DNA from: Ornithinibacillus salinisoli | GTDB lineage: Bacteria; Bacillota; Bacilli; Bacillales; Amphibacillaceae | Strand: one strand, 5' to 3' | Assembly (NCBI RefSeq): GCF_042682545.1 | Contig: NZ_JBHUHQ010000020.1 | Length of the DNA: 64,000 nucleotides | Shown: positions 41,777 through 50,239 of the stretch, one piece after another | Layout of the letters: every line of letters begins with the position of its first letter | How positions within the stretch are numbered: position 1 is the first letter of the stretch | Translations under genes and position numbers: made by a program | The notes under the pieces: model-generated | The model's input: the letters and a program-made list of their open reading frames with translations, nothing else | Databases searched by the model: none | Told to the model about the DNA's origin: nothing

Positions 41777-43732
41777 TTATTTTACTACAGAACCATTTGG
41801 TAAATCACTTTCCACTGTTGCAAGGGATAACTTACCCTCTTCATCTTCACCAGAAAGGATCATACCTTCTGACATTTCTCCTCGCAATTTAACTGGCTTA
41901 AGATTTGTAACACAAATAACCTTTCTACCAATCAAATCGTCCGTTTGATAATGTTCCGCAATACCGGAGATAACTTGTCGTTTTTCTGCACCTAAATCTA
42001 TTTGAAGCTTCAATAATTTATTTGCTTTTTTCATTTTTTCAGCTTTAACTATTTCAGCAACTCTTAGATCAAGCTTCATAAAATCATCATAGACAATTTG
42101 CTCTTTTGTCTCCGGTAGTTTTGTTTCCTCTTTCTTTTCTTCTACTGGCTTTTTCATCATCGCCTTAATCGCAGCTACTTCCTCATCGACATCTAAACGA
42201 GGAAAAATAGGATGCCCTTTTTCCACCTTGGTTCCCGCTTTTATTAATCCATGATTATATACAGTATCCCATTCTTTTAAGGAATCATCCGTTATACCCA
42301 GCTGTTTGAATATTTCAGTTGGGGATTTTGTTAAGAACGGCTGAAGCATAACAGCAACAATACGTAATGAATCTGCTAAGTGAGCCATAACATTTCCTAG
42401 TCGATCCTTCTTACTATCATCTTTAGCTAAAACCCATGGTTCTGTTTCATCAATATATTTATTTGTTCTACTAATTAATTGCCATAAGGAAGAAAGTGCT
42501 ACCGAAAATTGCATATCTTCCAATGCCTTTTCCACTTTCTCAATCGTTTCTTTCGTAAACGCTTCTAAGGATTGATCAACCTCTGTTTCTGAGGCAACAT
42601 ATGCTGGGATCTCCCCATTAAAATATTTTTCAATCATTGCAACCGTACGATTTAATAAGTTTCCAAGGTCGTTTGCTAAATCAAAGTTTGTCCGTTCTAC
42701 AAATCCTTCTGGCGTAAAGACACCATCTGAACCAAATGGTACTTCACGTAATAAATAATATCGTAAGGCATCTAATCCATAACGATCTATTAGACTCACA
42801 GGGTCAACGACATTACCTTTTGATTTCGACATCTTGCCATCTTTCATCAAAATCCAACCATGTGCAAATACTTTCTTTGGTAATGGTAAATCAAGCGCCA
42901 TTAGCATGATTGGCCAATAAATAGTATGGAAACGAACAATTTCTTTACTCATTAAATGCACATCAGCTGGCCAATATTTTTGATATTTTTCATCATTATC
43001 TGTACCATATCCAAGGGCTGTAATATAATTACTTAATGCATCAACCCAAACATAAATAACATGCTTCGGATCACCAGGAACTTTAACTCCCCAGTCAAAC
43101 GTTGTTCGAGAGACTGCCAAATCCTCTAATCCCGGATTAATAAAATTACTTAGCATTTCATTTTTACGACTTACTGGTTGAATGAATTCTGGATGCTCAT
43201 CATAATATTGTACAAGTCGATCTACATACTTGCTCATTTTAAAGAAATAAGACTCTTCTTTTACCTTTTCAACTGAACCCCCACAATCTGGACAATGGCC
43301 ATCTTCAAGTTGGCGCTCCGTAAAAAATGACTCATCAGAGGTACAATACCAGCCTTCGTACTCATCCAGATAAATATCACCTTGTTTTACTAGCTGGTCA
43401 AATATTTTTTCTACTACTTTTTTATGGCGTTCTTGTGTTGTTCGAATAAAATCATCATTCGTGATTTCAAGTTTTTTCCACAACTCTTGAATACTACTTA
43501 CAATGTCATCAACATATTCCTGAGGTGATACACCTTTTTCTTCCGCTTTTCGTTGGATTTTTTGTCCATGCTCATCCGTTCCAGTTAAGTACATTACATC
43601 AAATCCGCGCATTCTTTTATATCGTGATATTGCATCTCCTGCAACAGTGGAGTATGCATGACCTATATGTAATTTCCCACTTGGGTAATAAATAGGAGTC
43701 GTTATATAAAAAGTTTTCTTTTCCGTAGACAT
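41777..43732 (-). CDS. metS: methionyl-tRNA synthetase
   Basis: Charges tRNA-Met; class I. The 651-aa protein has the HIGH motif in PSGKLHIGHAYS, a single zinc knuckle region (CTSDESFFTE...CPDC), the KMSKS loop GKMSKSKGN near 300, an alpha-helical anticodon domain, and a C-terminal EMAP/Trbp111-like tRNA-binding domain (about 545-651; LRVAEIVKAEKMKKANKLLK, GMILSG). GAGGAGG before the ATG. No T-box or S-box leader is visible in the short 5' region. Confidence 0.98.
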   Translation of the reverse strand: MSTEKKTFYITTPIYYPSGKLHIGHAYSTVAGDAISRYKRMRGFDVMYLTGTDEHGQKIQRKAEEKGVSPQEYVDDIVSSIQELWKKLEITNDDFIRTTQERHKKVVEKIFDQLVKQGDIYLDEYEGWYCTSDESFFTERQLEDGHCPDCGGSVEKVKEESYFFKMSKYVDRLVQYYDEHPEFIQPVSRKNEMLSNFINPGLEDLAVSRTTFDWGVKVPGDPKHVIYVWVDALSNYITALGYGTDNDEKYQKYWPADVHLMSKEIVRFHTIYWPIMLMALDLPLPKKVFAHGWILMKDGKMSKSKGNVVDPVSLIDRYGLDALRYYLLREVPFGSDGVFTPEGFVERTNFDLANDLGNLLNRTVAMIEKYFNGEIPAYVASETEVDQSLEAFTKETIEKVEKALEDMQFSVALSSLWQLISRTNKYIDETEPWVLAKDDSKKDRLGNVMAHLADSLRIVAVMLQPFLTKSPTEIFKQLGITDDSLKEWDTVYNHGLIKAGTKVEKGHPIFPRLDVDEEVAAIKAMMKKPVEEKKEETKLPETKEQIVYDDFMKLDLRVAEIVKAEKMKKANKLLKLQIDLGAEKRQVISGIAEHYQTDDLIGRKVICVTNLKPVKLRGEMSEGMILSGEDEEGKLSLATVESDLPNGSVVK

Positions 43733-44136
43733 TACCTTTCCTCCTCATTCACCTTTCAAATTATTCATGCTTCTATTGTAGCGATTTTAACACAAGTTTT
43801 CCATTATATTATCATGTTAATCGTAAAAGATGGCTTCCTATTCCGTTATTTACCAGTCATTAATTTGAAATCTGCTACAAATGTCGAATATTGTCGAATG
43901 GATTTTTTTCAATAAACTTCCTACCATTATGCACAAAAAAATTCAAATTTATATTAAAAAATAGGTTTAACAATAAAAAATTTCGGGTATATGAATATCA
44001 ATATATCAAATTTTCCCATTATTTTTTGTTTTATATAAAAATTTATTGACACTATTGGGAATCGTTGGTATTATATTAAATAAGCAGATGTCGAAAAATG
44101 ACGAAATATGATTTTTTATATTAAGGGGGACGTATA
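43733..44136. promoter_or_regulatory. metS-abrB divergent regulatory region
   Basis: About 400 bp, AT-rich, no gene. It has two tandem pairs of Spo0A-type boxes, each pair on a 10-bp repeat: TGTCGAA at 43882 and 43892, and TGTCGAA/TGACGAA at 44089 and 44099. The second pair lies just downstream of the abrB promoter. The first pair is about 200 bp upstream and could act on an upstream abrB promoter or on metS. Confidence 0.6.
44046..44105 (+). promoter_or_regulatory. abrB promoter with tandem Spo0A boxes
   Basis: TTGACA (44046-44051), 17-bp spacer, TATTAT (44069-44074). Start is expected near 44081, and the Spo0A boxes at 44089-44095 and 44099-44105 lie just downstream. This matches B. subtilis abrB, where Spo0A~P represses from boxes downstream of the start. 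Confidence 0.8.
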
Positions 44137-44415
44137 ATGAAGTCTACTGGTATTGTAAGAAAGGTTGATGAACTTGGACGAGTTGTAATTCCAATTGAAT
44201 TACGCCGCACACTTGATATTAATATCAAAGATCCTTTAGAAATCTATGTTGATAATGACAAAGTGGTTCTAAAGAAATATCAACCAAATATGTCATGCCA
44301 CATAACAGGTGAAACATCTGATGATAACGTATCACTAGCAGATGGAAAACTAGTACTTAGTCCAGAAGGTGCAAAAGCATTAATAGATGAAATTCAATCA
44401 AGATTTAATGTGTAA
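44137..44415 (+). CDS. abrB: transition-state regulator AbrB
   Basis: DNA-binding repressor of post-exponential genes. The 92-aa protein has the AbrB swapped-hairpin domain (1-50: MKSTGIVRKVDELGRVVIPI, ELRRTLDINIKDPLEIYVD) and a short C-terminal multimerisation domain (about 55-92; SLADGKLVLSPEGAKALIDE). Shine-Dalgarno AAGGGGGA. It is the only plus-strand gene in this part of the window, as in B. subtilis. Expression is probably repressed by Spo0A~P. Confidence 0.97.
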   Translation: MKSTGIVRKVDELGRVVIPIELRRTLDINIKDPLEIYVDNDKVVLKKYQPNMSCHITGETSDDNVSLADGKLVLSPEGAKALIDEIQSRFNV

Positions 44416-44427
44416 TAGAATTATACG

Positions 44428-44458
44428 TAAAAGAGCTGACTTTTTTGTCAGCTCTTTT
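44428..44458. terminator. bidirectional terminator between abrB and rsmI
   Basis: AAAAGAGCTGAC / GTCAGCTCTTTT, perfect 12-bp stem with a T6 loop and A/T runs on both sides, serving both convergent genes. It overlaps the last codons of rsmI. Confidence 0.92.
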
Positions 44459-45332
44459 CATTTTCTATATGATATGCTTGATATACGTCGCGTTTTGGTA
44501 ATTGTCTTTCTTTTGCAACCCGTTTTATGGCCTCTTTATTCGACAAGCTTGCTTCACGTATATAATGTTCAACATGGTCAATGACAGATAAATGACTCCA
44601 CCATATATCAATTATATCCGCTTCTTTTTCATCACTACCTTCGACTACTAAACAAAATTCACCTTTTAACTCTGTAGATTCCGCCCAGTTTAACAATTCT
44701 TCGGCATTCCCACGTACATATTCTTCGAAGCGTTTAGTTAATTCTCTTGCGATCGTTACTTGTCGATTACCTAGTTGTTCTTTTATAGCTTTTAAAGTTT
44801 CTTTGATTCGATATGGTGACTCATAAAATAATAGGGTTGCTTTTAAAGCTTTTAAACGTATAAGTTCCGCTTCTTTTTCTTTTTTCTTCCTCGGTAGAAA
44901 TCCATAAAAATAAAATTCTGTTGAAGGTAACCCAGATCCTACTAGAGCACATAATGCTGCATTTGCACCAGGTAAAACAATAACAGGTAAATCATTCTCT
45001 AACACAGCTTGTACCAACTCATATCCAGGATCAGATATGGCAGGCATACCAGCATCGCTTACTATAGCAACTTGTTCTCCATTTTGTATCCTTGAAACCA
45101 GTTGGTTTTCTCGCTCCATTTTATTATGTTCATGATAACTAATAAGTGAAGTCGGAATGTCAAAGTGATTCAATAATTTAATAGTGTTCCGTGTATCCTC
45201 TGCCGCTATTACAGATACTTGTTGCAAAATTGTTAGTGCCCGGTATGTAATATCTTCGAGGTTACCAATTGGCGTTGGAACGACATATAACACACCTTCT
45301 GTAGTTTGATCAAAGCTCTTTTGTATCTGCAT
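44448..45332 (-). CDS. rsmI: 16S rRNA C1402 ribose-2'-O-methyltransferase
   Basis: SAM-dependent enzyme of the tetrapyrrole-methylase fold; modifies C1402 in the ribosomal P site. The 294-aa protein has GVLYVVPTPIGNLEDITYRA, VIAAEDTRNTIKLL, VAIVSDAGMPAISDPG, and FYGFLPRKKKEKE. It overlaps yazA by 23 nt. Corresponds to B. subtilis yabC. Confidence 0.96.
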   Translation of the reverse strand: MQIQKSFDQTTEGVLYVVPTPIGNLEDITYRALTILQQVSVIAAEDTRNTIKLLNHFDIPTSLISYHEHNKMERENQLVSRIQNGEQVAIVSDAGMPAISDPGYELVQAVLENDLPVIVLPGANAALCALVGSGLPSTEFYFYGFLPRKKKEKEAELIRLKALKATLLFYESPYRIKETLKAIKEQLGNRQVTIARELTKRFEEYVRGNAEELLNWAESTELKGEFCLVVEGSDEKEADIIDIWWSHLSVIDHVEHYIREASLSNKEAIKRVAKERQLPKRDVYQAYHIENEKS

Positions 45333-45603
45333 GTTGCATAACCTCTTTCAATTGATCACGAATTAGCTGGAACTTCCCTTTACGAGTAAGTTGTTTTATT
45401 TCATACTCCCGTTGCATTGCTTTTTCCTTAGAAGGATATTTTTCCACAAACAGGACTTGAAATGGTCCACGCCCACGGGTATATTTCGCTCCTTTACCAC
45501 TTTCATGCATTTTTAATCGTTGCTCCAAGTCATTGGTATAACCTGTATATAACGTATTATCATTACATTTTAAAATATATACCGTATATGCGATCTCATC
45601 CAT
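45310..45603 (-). CDS. yazA: GIY-YIG domain protein YazA
   Basis: A 97-aa single-domain GIY-YIG nuclease-fold protein of the UPF0213 family: TVYILKCNDNTLYTGYTNDL holds the two motif tyrosines, and KYTRGRGPFQVLF and KEKAMQREYEIKQL follow. The ATG at 45603 has AAAGGAG upstream; an upstream 12-codon extension lies in yabB. It overlaps yabB by 8 nt and rsmI by 23 nt. Biological substrate unknown. Confidence 0.92.
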   Translation of the reverse strand: MDEIAYTVYILKCNDNTLYTGYTNDLEQRLKMHESGKGAKYTRGRGPFQVLFVEKYPSKEKAMQREYEIKQLTRKGKFQLIRDQLKEVMQHADTKEL

Positions 45604-46336
45604 ATATAATCTCCTTTGCTTCCGCTGTATATGTACCATCTTCTTGATATATATAAAGAGGGGGTAAAATAGTTAAGTCTGCCTTCCCATCACGAATTCC
45701 TTCTACAAGTAACATATTCGCTTCCTTACCTTTCTTCGGATAGACAAGCTGTATTCGTTTTGGTTCTAATTTATATGCCCTAAAGGTCGTTATAATATCA
45801 ACAAGCCTACCAGGTCGATGCACCATGGCTACTTTTCCTCCTGGTCGAACATGTAACTTACACGCTTTTACAACATCTTCTAACGTACAATACACTTCAT
45901 GTCTCGCAATCGTTAAATAATCATTTTGATTATATTCTGTCCGTGATGGTGTTTTAAAATAAGGAGGGTTACACGTAACAACATCAAAATTACTTTGCCC
46001 TAAGTATGGCTGCATTTCCTTTAAATCTCCGTGAATCATGTTTATTTGATTTGTTAAATCATTGCATTCCACACTACGTTTAGCCATGTCGATAATTCTG
46101 TCCTGGATTTCAACACCCGTAATCTTTGCTTGTGTTCGCCTAGATAATAAAAGGGGGATAGCTCCATTACCAGAACATAAGTCAAGTATTGATCCCTTTT
46201 TAATTGGTACATAGGCAAAATGTGAAAGTAAAACCGCATCAAGAGAAAAAGAAAAAGCAGTTGGGCTTTGAATGATTTGTAAACTCTCATCCGCTACTAA
46301 AAAATCCAAGCGTTCATCGTCAAATAATTGTACCAT
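45596..46336 (-). CDS. yabB: tRNA1(Val) adenine N6-methyltransferase-like (YabB)
   Basis: SAM-dependent N6-adenine methyltransferase of the TrmN6 type. The 246-aa product has ILDLCSGNGAIPLLLSRRTQ (SAM loop), GVEIQDRIIDMAKRS and the catalytic NPPY in VVTCNPPYF. C-terminal part ends near TAEAKEIIYG. It lies upstream of yazA in B. subtilis too. The exact tRNA target is inferred from the family. Confidence 0.92.
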   Translation of the reverse strand: MVQLFDDERLDFLVADESLQIIQSPTAFSFSLDAVLLSHFAYVPIKKGSILDLCSGNGAIPLLLSRRTQAKITGVEIQDRIIDMAKRSVECNDLTNQINMIHGDLKEMQPYLGQSNFDVVTCNPPYFKTPSRTEYNQNDYLTIARHEVYCTLEDVVKACKLHVRPGGKVAMVHRPGRLVDIITTFRAYKLEPKRIQLVYPKKGKEANMLLVEGIRDGKADLTILPPLYIYQEDGTYTAEAKEIIYG

Positions 46337-46364
46337 GGTATATTCCTTTCATCTCATCACAATA

Positions 46365-46404
46365 TTAAAATGCTGCCTCGTATCTTATGATACGTAGACA
46401 GCAT
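46365..46404 (-). terminator. yabA terminator
   Basis: ATGCTG..GTATC arm (46370-46384) pairs with GATAC..CAGCAT (46389-46404), two mismatches, 4-nt loop; TTTTAATATT follows on the minus strand. Confidence 0.75.
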
Positions 46405-46407
46405 ACA

Positions 46408-46776
46408 TTATACTTTATTTTTTTTACTTAGAAAATCAAGACAAAACATACAATCATCATTTTGTCTCGGACTACCAAATTCTAAATTACAAATATGGAA
46501 GCCCTCTTCATAAATTCTAGCTAAATTATCATGACCCTCACTCGGAATGTCCTTAGCAGGTTGCCTTTGTTGATTCGTTGCTTCATTATTTGCTACACTA
46601 TCTTGATCTTTATCCAAGCGATTTCGCAAATGATGATTCTCCATTTCCAGGCGATGGTTTTCTTCTAAAAGTTCGCCAAGCTTTCCTTTTAAATCACCAA
46701 GTTGTTCATATAACTCGCCTATTTGTTTTTCCATATCCGATACTTGGTCAAATATTTGTCTCTTATTCTTTTTCAT
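46408..46776 (-). CDS. yabA: DNA replication initiation-control protein YabA
   Basis: Negative regulator of DnaA that links to DnaN. The 122-aa protein has an N-terminal leucine-zipper coiled coil (about 10-60, VSDMEKQIGELYEQLGDLKG) and a C-terminal zinc-binding segment with CNLEFGS near 100 and CMFCLDFL near 113. A polar linker (about 63-85) joins them. It is 12 bp from ricT. Confidence 0.95.
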   Translation of the reverse strand: MKKNKRQIFDQVSDMEKQIGELYEQLGDLKGKLGELLEENHRLEMENHHLRNRLDKDQDSVANNEATNQQRQPAKDIPSEGHDNLARIYEEGFHICNLEFGSPRQNDDCMFCLDFLSKKNKV

Positions 46777-46788
46777 GCTACCACTCCA

Positions 46789-47616
46789 TTATTTTTGGCC
46801 CTGAGCTGTAACAATTCCTTCTTCGATGAGTTCATCTAACGTATATTCTATAACACGTTCTTTTTCTGGGATTTCAATTTGTATTAAACGCTCTAAAATA
46901 TTTAATCCGACTACTTTTCCTCGACCATATGGCGTTTTAACATTCTGCCCTATATCTGGTAATTCTCGTTTTGCTTCTTCATAATCATCATTCTCATATT
47001 TCAAGCAACACATTAAACGACCACATAATCCAGATATTTTCGCAGGATTCAACGATAGATTCTGATCTTTTGCCATTTTAATAGATACCGGCTCAAAATC
47101 TCCTAAGAAAGTTGAACAGCAAAGCATCCTACCGCATGGACCGATTCCACCGAGCATTTTTGCTTCATCACGCACACCAATCTGACGAAGCTCAATTCTT
47201 GTCTTAAACATTGCTGCCAAGTCTTTTACTAAATTGCGAAAATCCACACGACCATCAGCGGTAAAGTAAAATATGATCTTATTGCGATCAAAGGTATATT
47301 CTACATCAACTAGATTCATATCCAGCTTATGCTCAATGATCTTTTCTGTACATGTATTAAAAGCTTTCTCTGCATATTCCTTATTTTCAACTATGGTAAT
47401 CTTGTCCGTATCAGTCGCTGTACGAATGACTTTTTTCAATGGGAGTACAACATCCTCCTCATCTACATTTTTGTTCGTAATGACAACCTTACCAAACTCA
47501 ATCCCTCGAACCGTCTCGACGATAACATAGCTATCTACCTCGATTTGATGGTCGTCCGGATCGAAATAATATATTTTACCCGCTTTTTTAAAGCGAACAC
47601 CTATTACTTCTATCAC
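46789..47616 (-). CDS. ricT: RicT (YaaT), RNase Y specificity subunit with PSP1 domain
   Basis: Part of the Y-complex (RicA-RicF-RicT) that directs RNase Y and affects sporulation and competence. The 275-aa product has VIGVRFKKAGKIYYFDPDDH, a PSP1 domain (about 60-145), and conserved cysteines in GPCGRMLCCSTFLGDFEP and GLCGRLMCCLKYEND, which bind Fe-S clusters in the B. subtilis complex. GTG start with AGAGGTGAT upstream. Confidence 0.97.
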   Translation of the reverse strand: MIEVIGVRFKKAGKIYYFDPDDHQIEVDSYVIVETVRGIEFGKVVITNKNVDEEDVVLPLKKVIRTATDTDKITIVENKEYAEKAFNTCTEKIIEHKLDMNLVDVEYTFDRNKIIFYFTADGRVDFRNLVKDLAAMFKTRIELRQIGVRDEAKMLGGIGPCGRMLCCSTFLGDFEPVSIKMAKDQNLSLNPAKISGLCGRLMCCLKYENDDYEEAKRELPDIGQNVKTPYGRGKVVGLNILERLIQIEIPEKERVIEYTLDELIEEGIVTAQGQK

Positions 47617-47623
47617 GTTTTTA

Positions 47624-48613
47624 TCACCTCTGAATTTGAAGTGTCAATTGCTCCATTACCAACGTTGGATGGACATTTTGCTTCAATTTTTGTTTAGCTT
47701 GTAATAGGTGATGTAAGATCGACACAAGCTTTTCTTGTGAGAAATACATCCCTAATCGCTCAAGCCGCTCTTCCCCAGGAGTGAAAACTACTAGCCTGTC
47801 TTCATTCCCAATATGAAAATATAATATATCCTTAAAAGCGAGCAATAATAGATCCAGTCCTTGCTCCTGCTCTTTACGTTCTTTAAAATTGGTTACCCAA
47901 TGATTATGAATAAATAAGTATGCATCATCAGGCGCATCAGTAAATGCTTCTACTAATTGTACCATTAACTTTCTTGCAGTTGCAAACCACTCATCTTCGT
48001 TCAAAGCCATTGCTTCTTCCAAATTATTCGTTAACGCACTAATTAATTTTGCACTTCTATCTTGGACTTCAGCATCTATTAATTGTTGTTGAAAATTGGT
48101 TGGGTTCAGAGGCTGTAGATCAATCACCTGACACCTTGACCGAATTGTAGGGATAATAGATTGACTATTTTCCGTAAGCATGATTGCTGTCGTTTTTTTA
48201 CTTGGTTCTTCTAAAAATTTTAGAATGCGATTTGCTGCATTTACTGTTAACGTGTCAGCACCGATAATAATGTATACTTTCTGATTTGATTCTACTCCAG
48301 AATACGTAAATTCTTTTTGTAAATTTCTTATCTGATCCATTTTAATAGATTGACCATCTGGTTCCACCCAGTGTACATCTGGGTGGTTTCTAGATTCAAT
48401 TCGCTTACAGGCTGTACACGTATGACACGGTTCAACACCTTGCTTATGCTCACAAAACAGACCTTTGGCAAGTAACCGTGCAATAGCTTCTTTACCGGTT
48501 CCACGTTCTCCCTGTAGTAAGTATGCATGTGAAACGCGGTCTTTTTTTATACTATTGGTTATTATTTTACTTACTAGTGGTTGTACTTCAGCTACATCTG
48601 ACCACGTTTTCAT
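47624..48613 (-). CDS. holB: DNA polymerase III delta' subunit
   Basis: Clamp-loader subunit. The 329-aa protein has the AAA+ P-loop GERGTGKEAIARLLAKGLFC, a zinc-type cluster (CEHKQ...CHTCTACKR), LKFLEEPSKKTTAIMLTEN and the SRC motif (IRSRCQVIDL). The C-terminal collar domain is less conserved. It lies between ricT and yaaR as in B. subtilis. Confidence 0.96.
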   Translation of the reverse strand: MKTWSDVAEVQPLVSKIITNSIKKDRVSHAYLLQGERGTGKEAIARLLAKGLFCEHKQGVEPCHTCTACKRIESRNHPDVHWVEPDGQSIKMDQIRNLQKEFTYSGVESNQKVYIIIGADTLTVNAANRILKFLEEPSKKTTAIMLTENSQSIIPTIRSRCQVIDLQPLNPTNFQQQLIDAEVQDRSAKLISALTNNLEEAMALNEDEWFATARKLMVQLVEAFTDAPDDAYLFIHNHWVTNFKERKEQEQGLDLLLLAFKDILYFHIGNEDRLVVFTPGEERLERLGMYFSQEKLVSILHHLLQAKQKLKQNVHPTLVMEQLTLQIQR

Positions 48614-48640
48614 ATTAACCCATCCTAGTCTATAAACTAA

Positions 48641-48681
48641 CGTCCAGCTTTAGCACCAGCGACGGGCGCTTTCGCTTCTGC
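48641..48681 (-). repeat. minimal family A repeat (ends only)
   Basis: On the minus strand reads AGAAGCGAAAGCGCCCGTC then GCTGGTGCTAAAGCTGGACG. The first half corresponds to the left terminus of family A (GCGCAAGCGCCCG) and the second to its GGGCGCTGGAGCTGGACG. The interior is missing. It lies in the holB-yaaR gap in the opposite orientation to the other copies. Confidence 0.5.
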
Positions 48682-49116
48682 TCATGTATATAAATTAATC
48701 AGTAAACCTTTTATTTCTCCAATAAGTCCTAACAGGTCTACTGTCTTTTTTTCTTGGTTCATAATTTCCTCAGTTAATTCTATTAATTTCTCGTCTATTT
48801 CTTTAACAATTGTTAAATTACGGCTATTACCCGTAAAACTAAAGCTATGAGATTTTTGTAAATCTAGTCCACTTGAAACGGTTTCTTTCAAAAAGCCTTT
48901 TACTAATCGTTTAAATTTTACTAAATCCTTAAAAGAACGATAACGTGCTAACTTATTTCCTTGTAACGTTATATCTTGCATTAACTTTTGTAACCCAGAC
49001 TGTTGCAATTTTTGAGTTTGGGACTGAACAATGGTTTGAAAGGATTGTTTCCCCTCTGTATTTGATTGGATATTCTTATTAGTGACTTGTGATCGCATTT
49101 CCTGACTGATTTTCAT
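48682..49116 (-). CDS. yaaR: YaaR family protein (DUF327)
   Basis: 144-aa conserved protein of unknown function, always between darA and holB in Bacilli. Mostly helical and charged: N-terminus ISQEMRSQVTNKNIQSNTEGKQ, centre KLMQDITLQGNKLARYRSFKDL, RLVKGFLKETVSSG, and C-terminal EKLIELTEEIMNQEKKTVDLLG. No signal or membrane segment. GGGGGG-type ribosome site before the ATG. Confidence 0.9.
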   Translation of the reverse strand: MKISQEMRSQVTNKNIQSNTEGKQSFQTIVQSQTQKLQQSGLQKLMQDITLQGNKLARYRSFKDLVKFKRLVKGFLKETVSSGLDLQKSHSFSFTGNSRNLTIVKEIDEKLIELTEEIMNQEKKTVDLLGLIGEIKGLLINLYT

Positions 49117-49142
49117 TGGTTCAGCCCCCCTTCATTTTATAA

Positions 49143-49472
49143 TTAAAATTGTACAAATGATTCGATTGGAAGAATAAATACTGTAGCGCCACCAACTTCT
49201 ACTTTTACTGGTTTTGGAATATAGGAATCAGCATTCCCTCCCATTGGTGAGATAGGTGCTACCATTTGCTCTCGTTTGGAACAATTATCACGAATAATAT
49301 CTAATGCATCGTCCACATATTGGTCTTCACAACCAATCATTAACGTTGTATTTCCTTCTTTTAAAAATCCACCAGTTGTAGCAAGCTTTGTTGTCTTAAA
49401 ATTATCTTTACCTAGTGCATCGGTTAATCGATTAGAATCCTTATCTTGAACAACAGCAATAATTAATTTCAT
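49143..49472 (-). CDS. darA: cyclic-di-AMP receptor DarA (YaaQ), PII-like
   Basis: A 109-aa trimeric PII-like signalling protein that binds c-di-AMP. KLIIAVVQDKDSNRLTDALG, TKLATTGGFLKEGNTTLMIG and PKPVKVEVGGATVFIL match B. subtilis DarA, including the GGFLKEGN ligand-binding stretch. Shine-Dalgarno GAGGGA. Its downstream partner is unknown. It lies directly after tmk. Confidence 0.96.
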   Translation of the reverse strand: MKLIIAVVQDKDSNRLTDALGKDNFKTTKLATTGGFLKEGNTTLMIGCEDQYVDDALDIIRDNCSKREQMVAPISPMGGNADSYIPKPVKVEVGGATVFILPIESFVQF

Positions 49473-49486
49473 GGATTATCCCTCCT

Positions 49487-50125
49487 TTACGAATTTGTTT
49501 TATTCAAAAATTGAAGAACCATTTCCAAGGTTTCTTGCTCTACTTCCTCTATCGTTTGATCAGCATCAATAACCCGAAAACGATCTGGGAATCGTTCAAT
49601 TAACTGTTGATATGCTTCATACACATCTTCATGGAATTTCATTTTCTCCAAATCTAAACGATTTCTTTCTCTATCTTTATTCACCATAATGCGGTCTAAT
49701 CCCTTTTTTGGTTCGATATTAAAAAATAAAGTTAAATTCGGCATGGAATCTTGAATCGCAAATTGATTAATAGCAAATACCTCATCCATCCCTAATCCTC
49801 TTGCGTACCCTTGATAAGCAAGGCTACTATCGATGAAACGGTCACATAATATAATTTTTCCTTCGTTTAAAGCTGGAAGAACCTTCTCAACTAAATGCTG
49901 TCTTCTTGCTGCAGCATATAATAAAGCTTCTGTTCTTCCATCCATTTCTTTATGTTCGGGATTTAAAATGATTTCTCTTATTTTTTCGGCAATATCAATA
50001 CCACCTGGTTCTCTAGTAGATAAAACATCATACCCTAGTTCTTGAAGTTTTTTTTCTGTTGAACGAAGTACAGAAGTCTTTCCTGCTCCTTCGCCACCTT
50101 CGAATGTTATAAAATAGCCACTCAC
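49487..50125 (-). CDS. tmk: thymidylate kinase
   Basis: Phosphorylates dTMP to dTDP. The 212-aa product has P-loop TFEGGEGAGKTSVLRS, DR motif ILCDRFIDSSLAYQG and LID region RIMVNKDRERNRLD. It starts at GTG (50125) with AAAGGAG upstream. In B. subtilis it is followed by yaaQ-yaaR-holB as here. Confidence 0.97.
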   Translation of the reverse strand: MSGYFITFEGGEGAGKTSVLRSTEKKLQELGYDVLSTREPGGIDIAEKIREIILNPEHKEMDGRTEALLYAAARRQHLVEKVLPALNEGKIILCDRFIDSSLAYQGYARGLGMDEVFAINQFAIQDSMPNLTLFFNIEPKKGLDRIMVNKDRERNRLDLEKMKFHEDVYEAYQQLIERFPDRFRVIDADQTIEEVEQETLEMVLQFLNKTNS

Positions 50126-50142
50126 GTATTCCTACTCCTTTA

Positions 50143-50232
50143 GAGGATGTTCAAAAAGTCCAATGAAAATGACATATCGAATTTCTTTGCGAATTAAGCC
50201 GACGAGGTCTTCTTCATCCTCCGTTTGAACAA
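50143..50232. repeat. short inverted-repeat element, family B, copy 2
   Basis: ATGTTCAAAAAGTCC at the left end, TTTGAAC at the right end, and an internal AATGACATATCGAATTT shared with 13676-13746. It sits between tmk and the decarboxylase gene. Too short to code, with ends that look like a MITE. Confidence 0.65.
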
Positions 50233-50239
50233 AATTTAT

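Noticed and set aside
43733..43870. T-box or SAM riboswitch before metS
   Set aside because: No recognisable T-box or S-box core in the leader.
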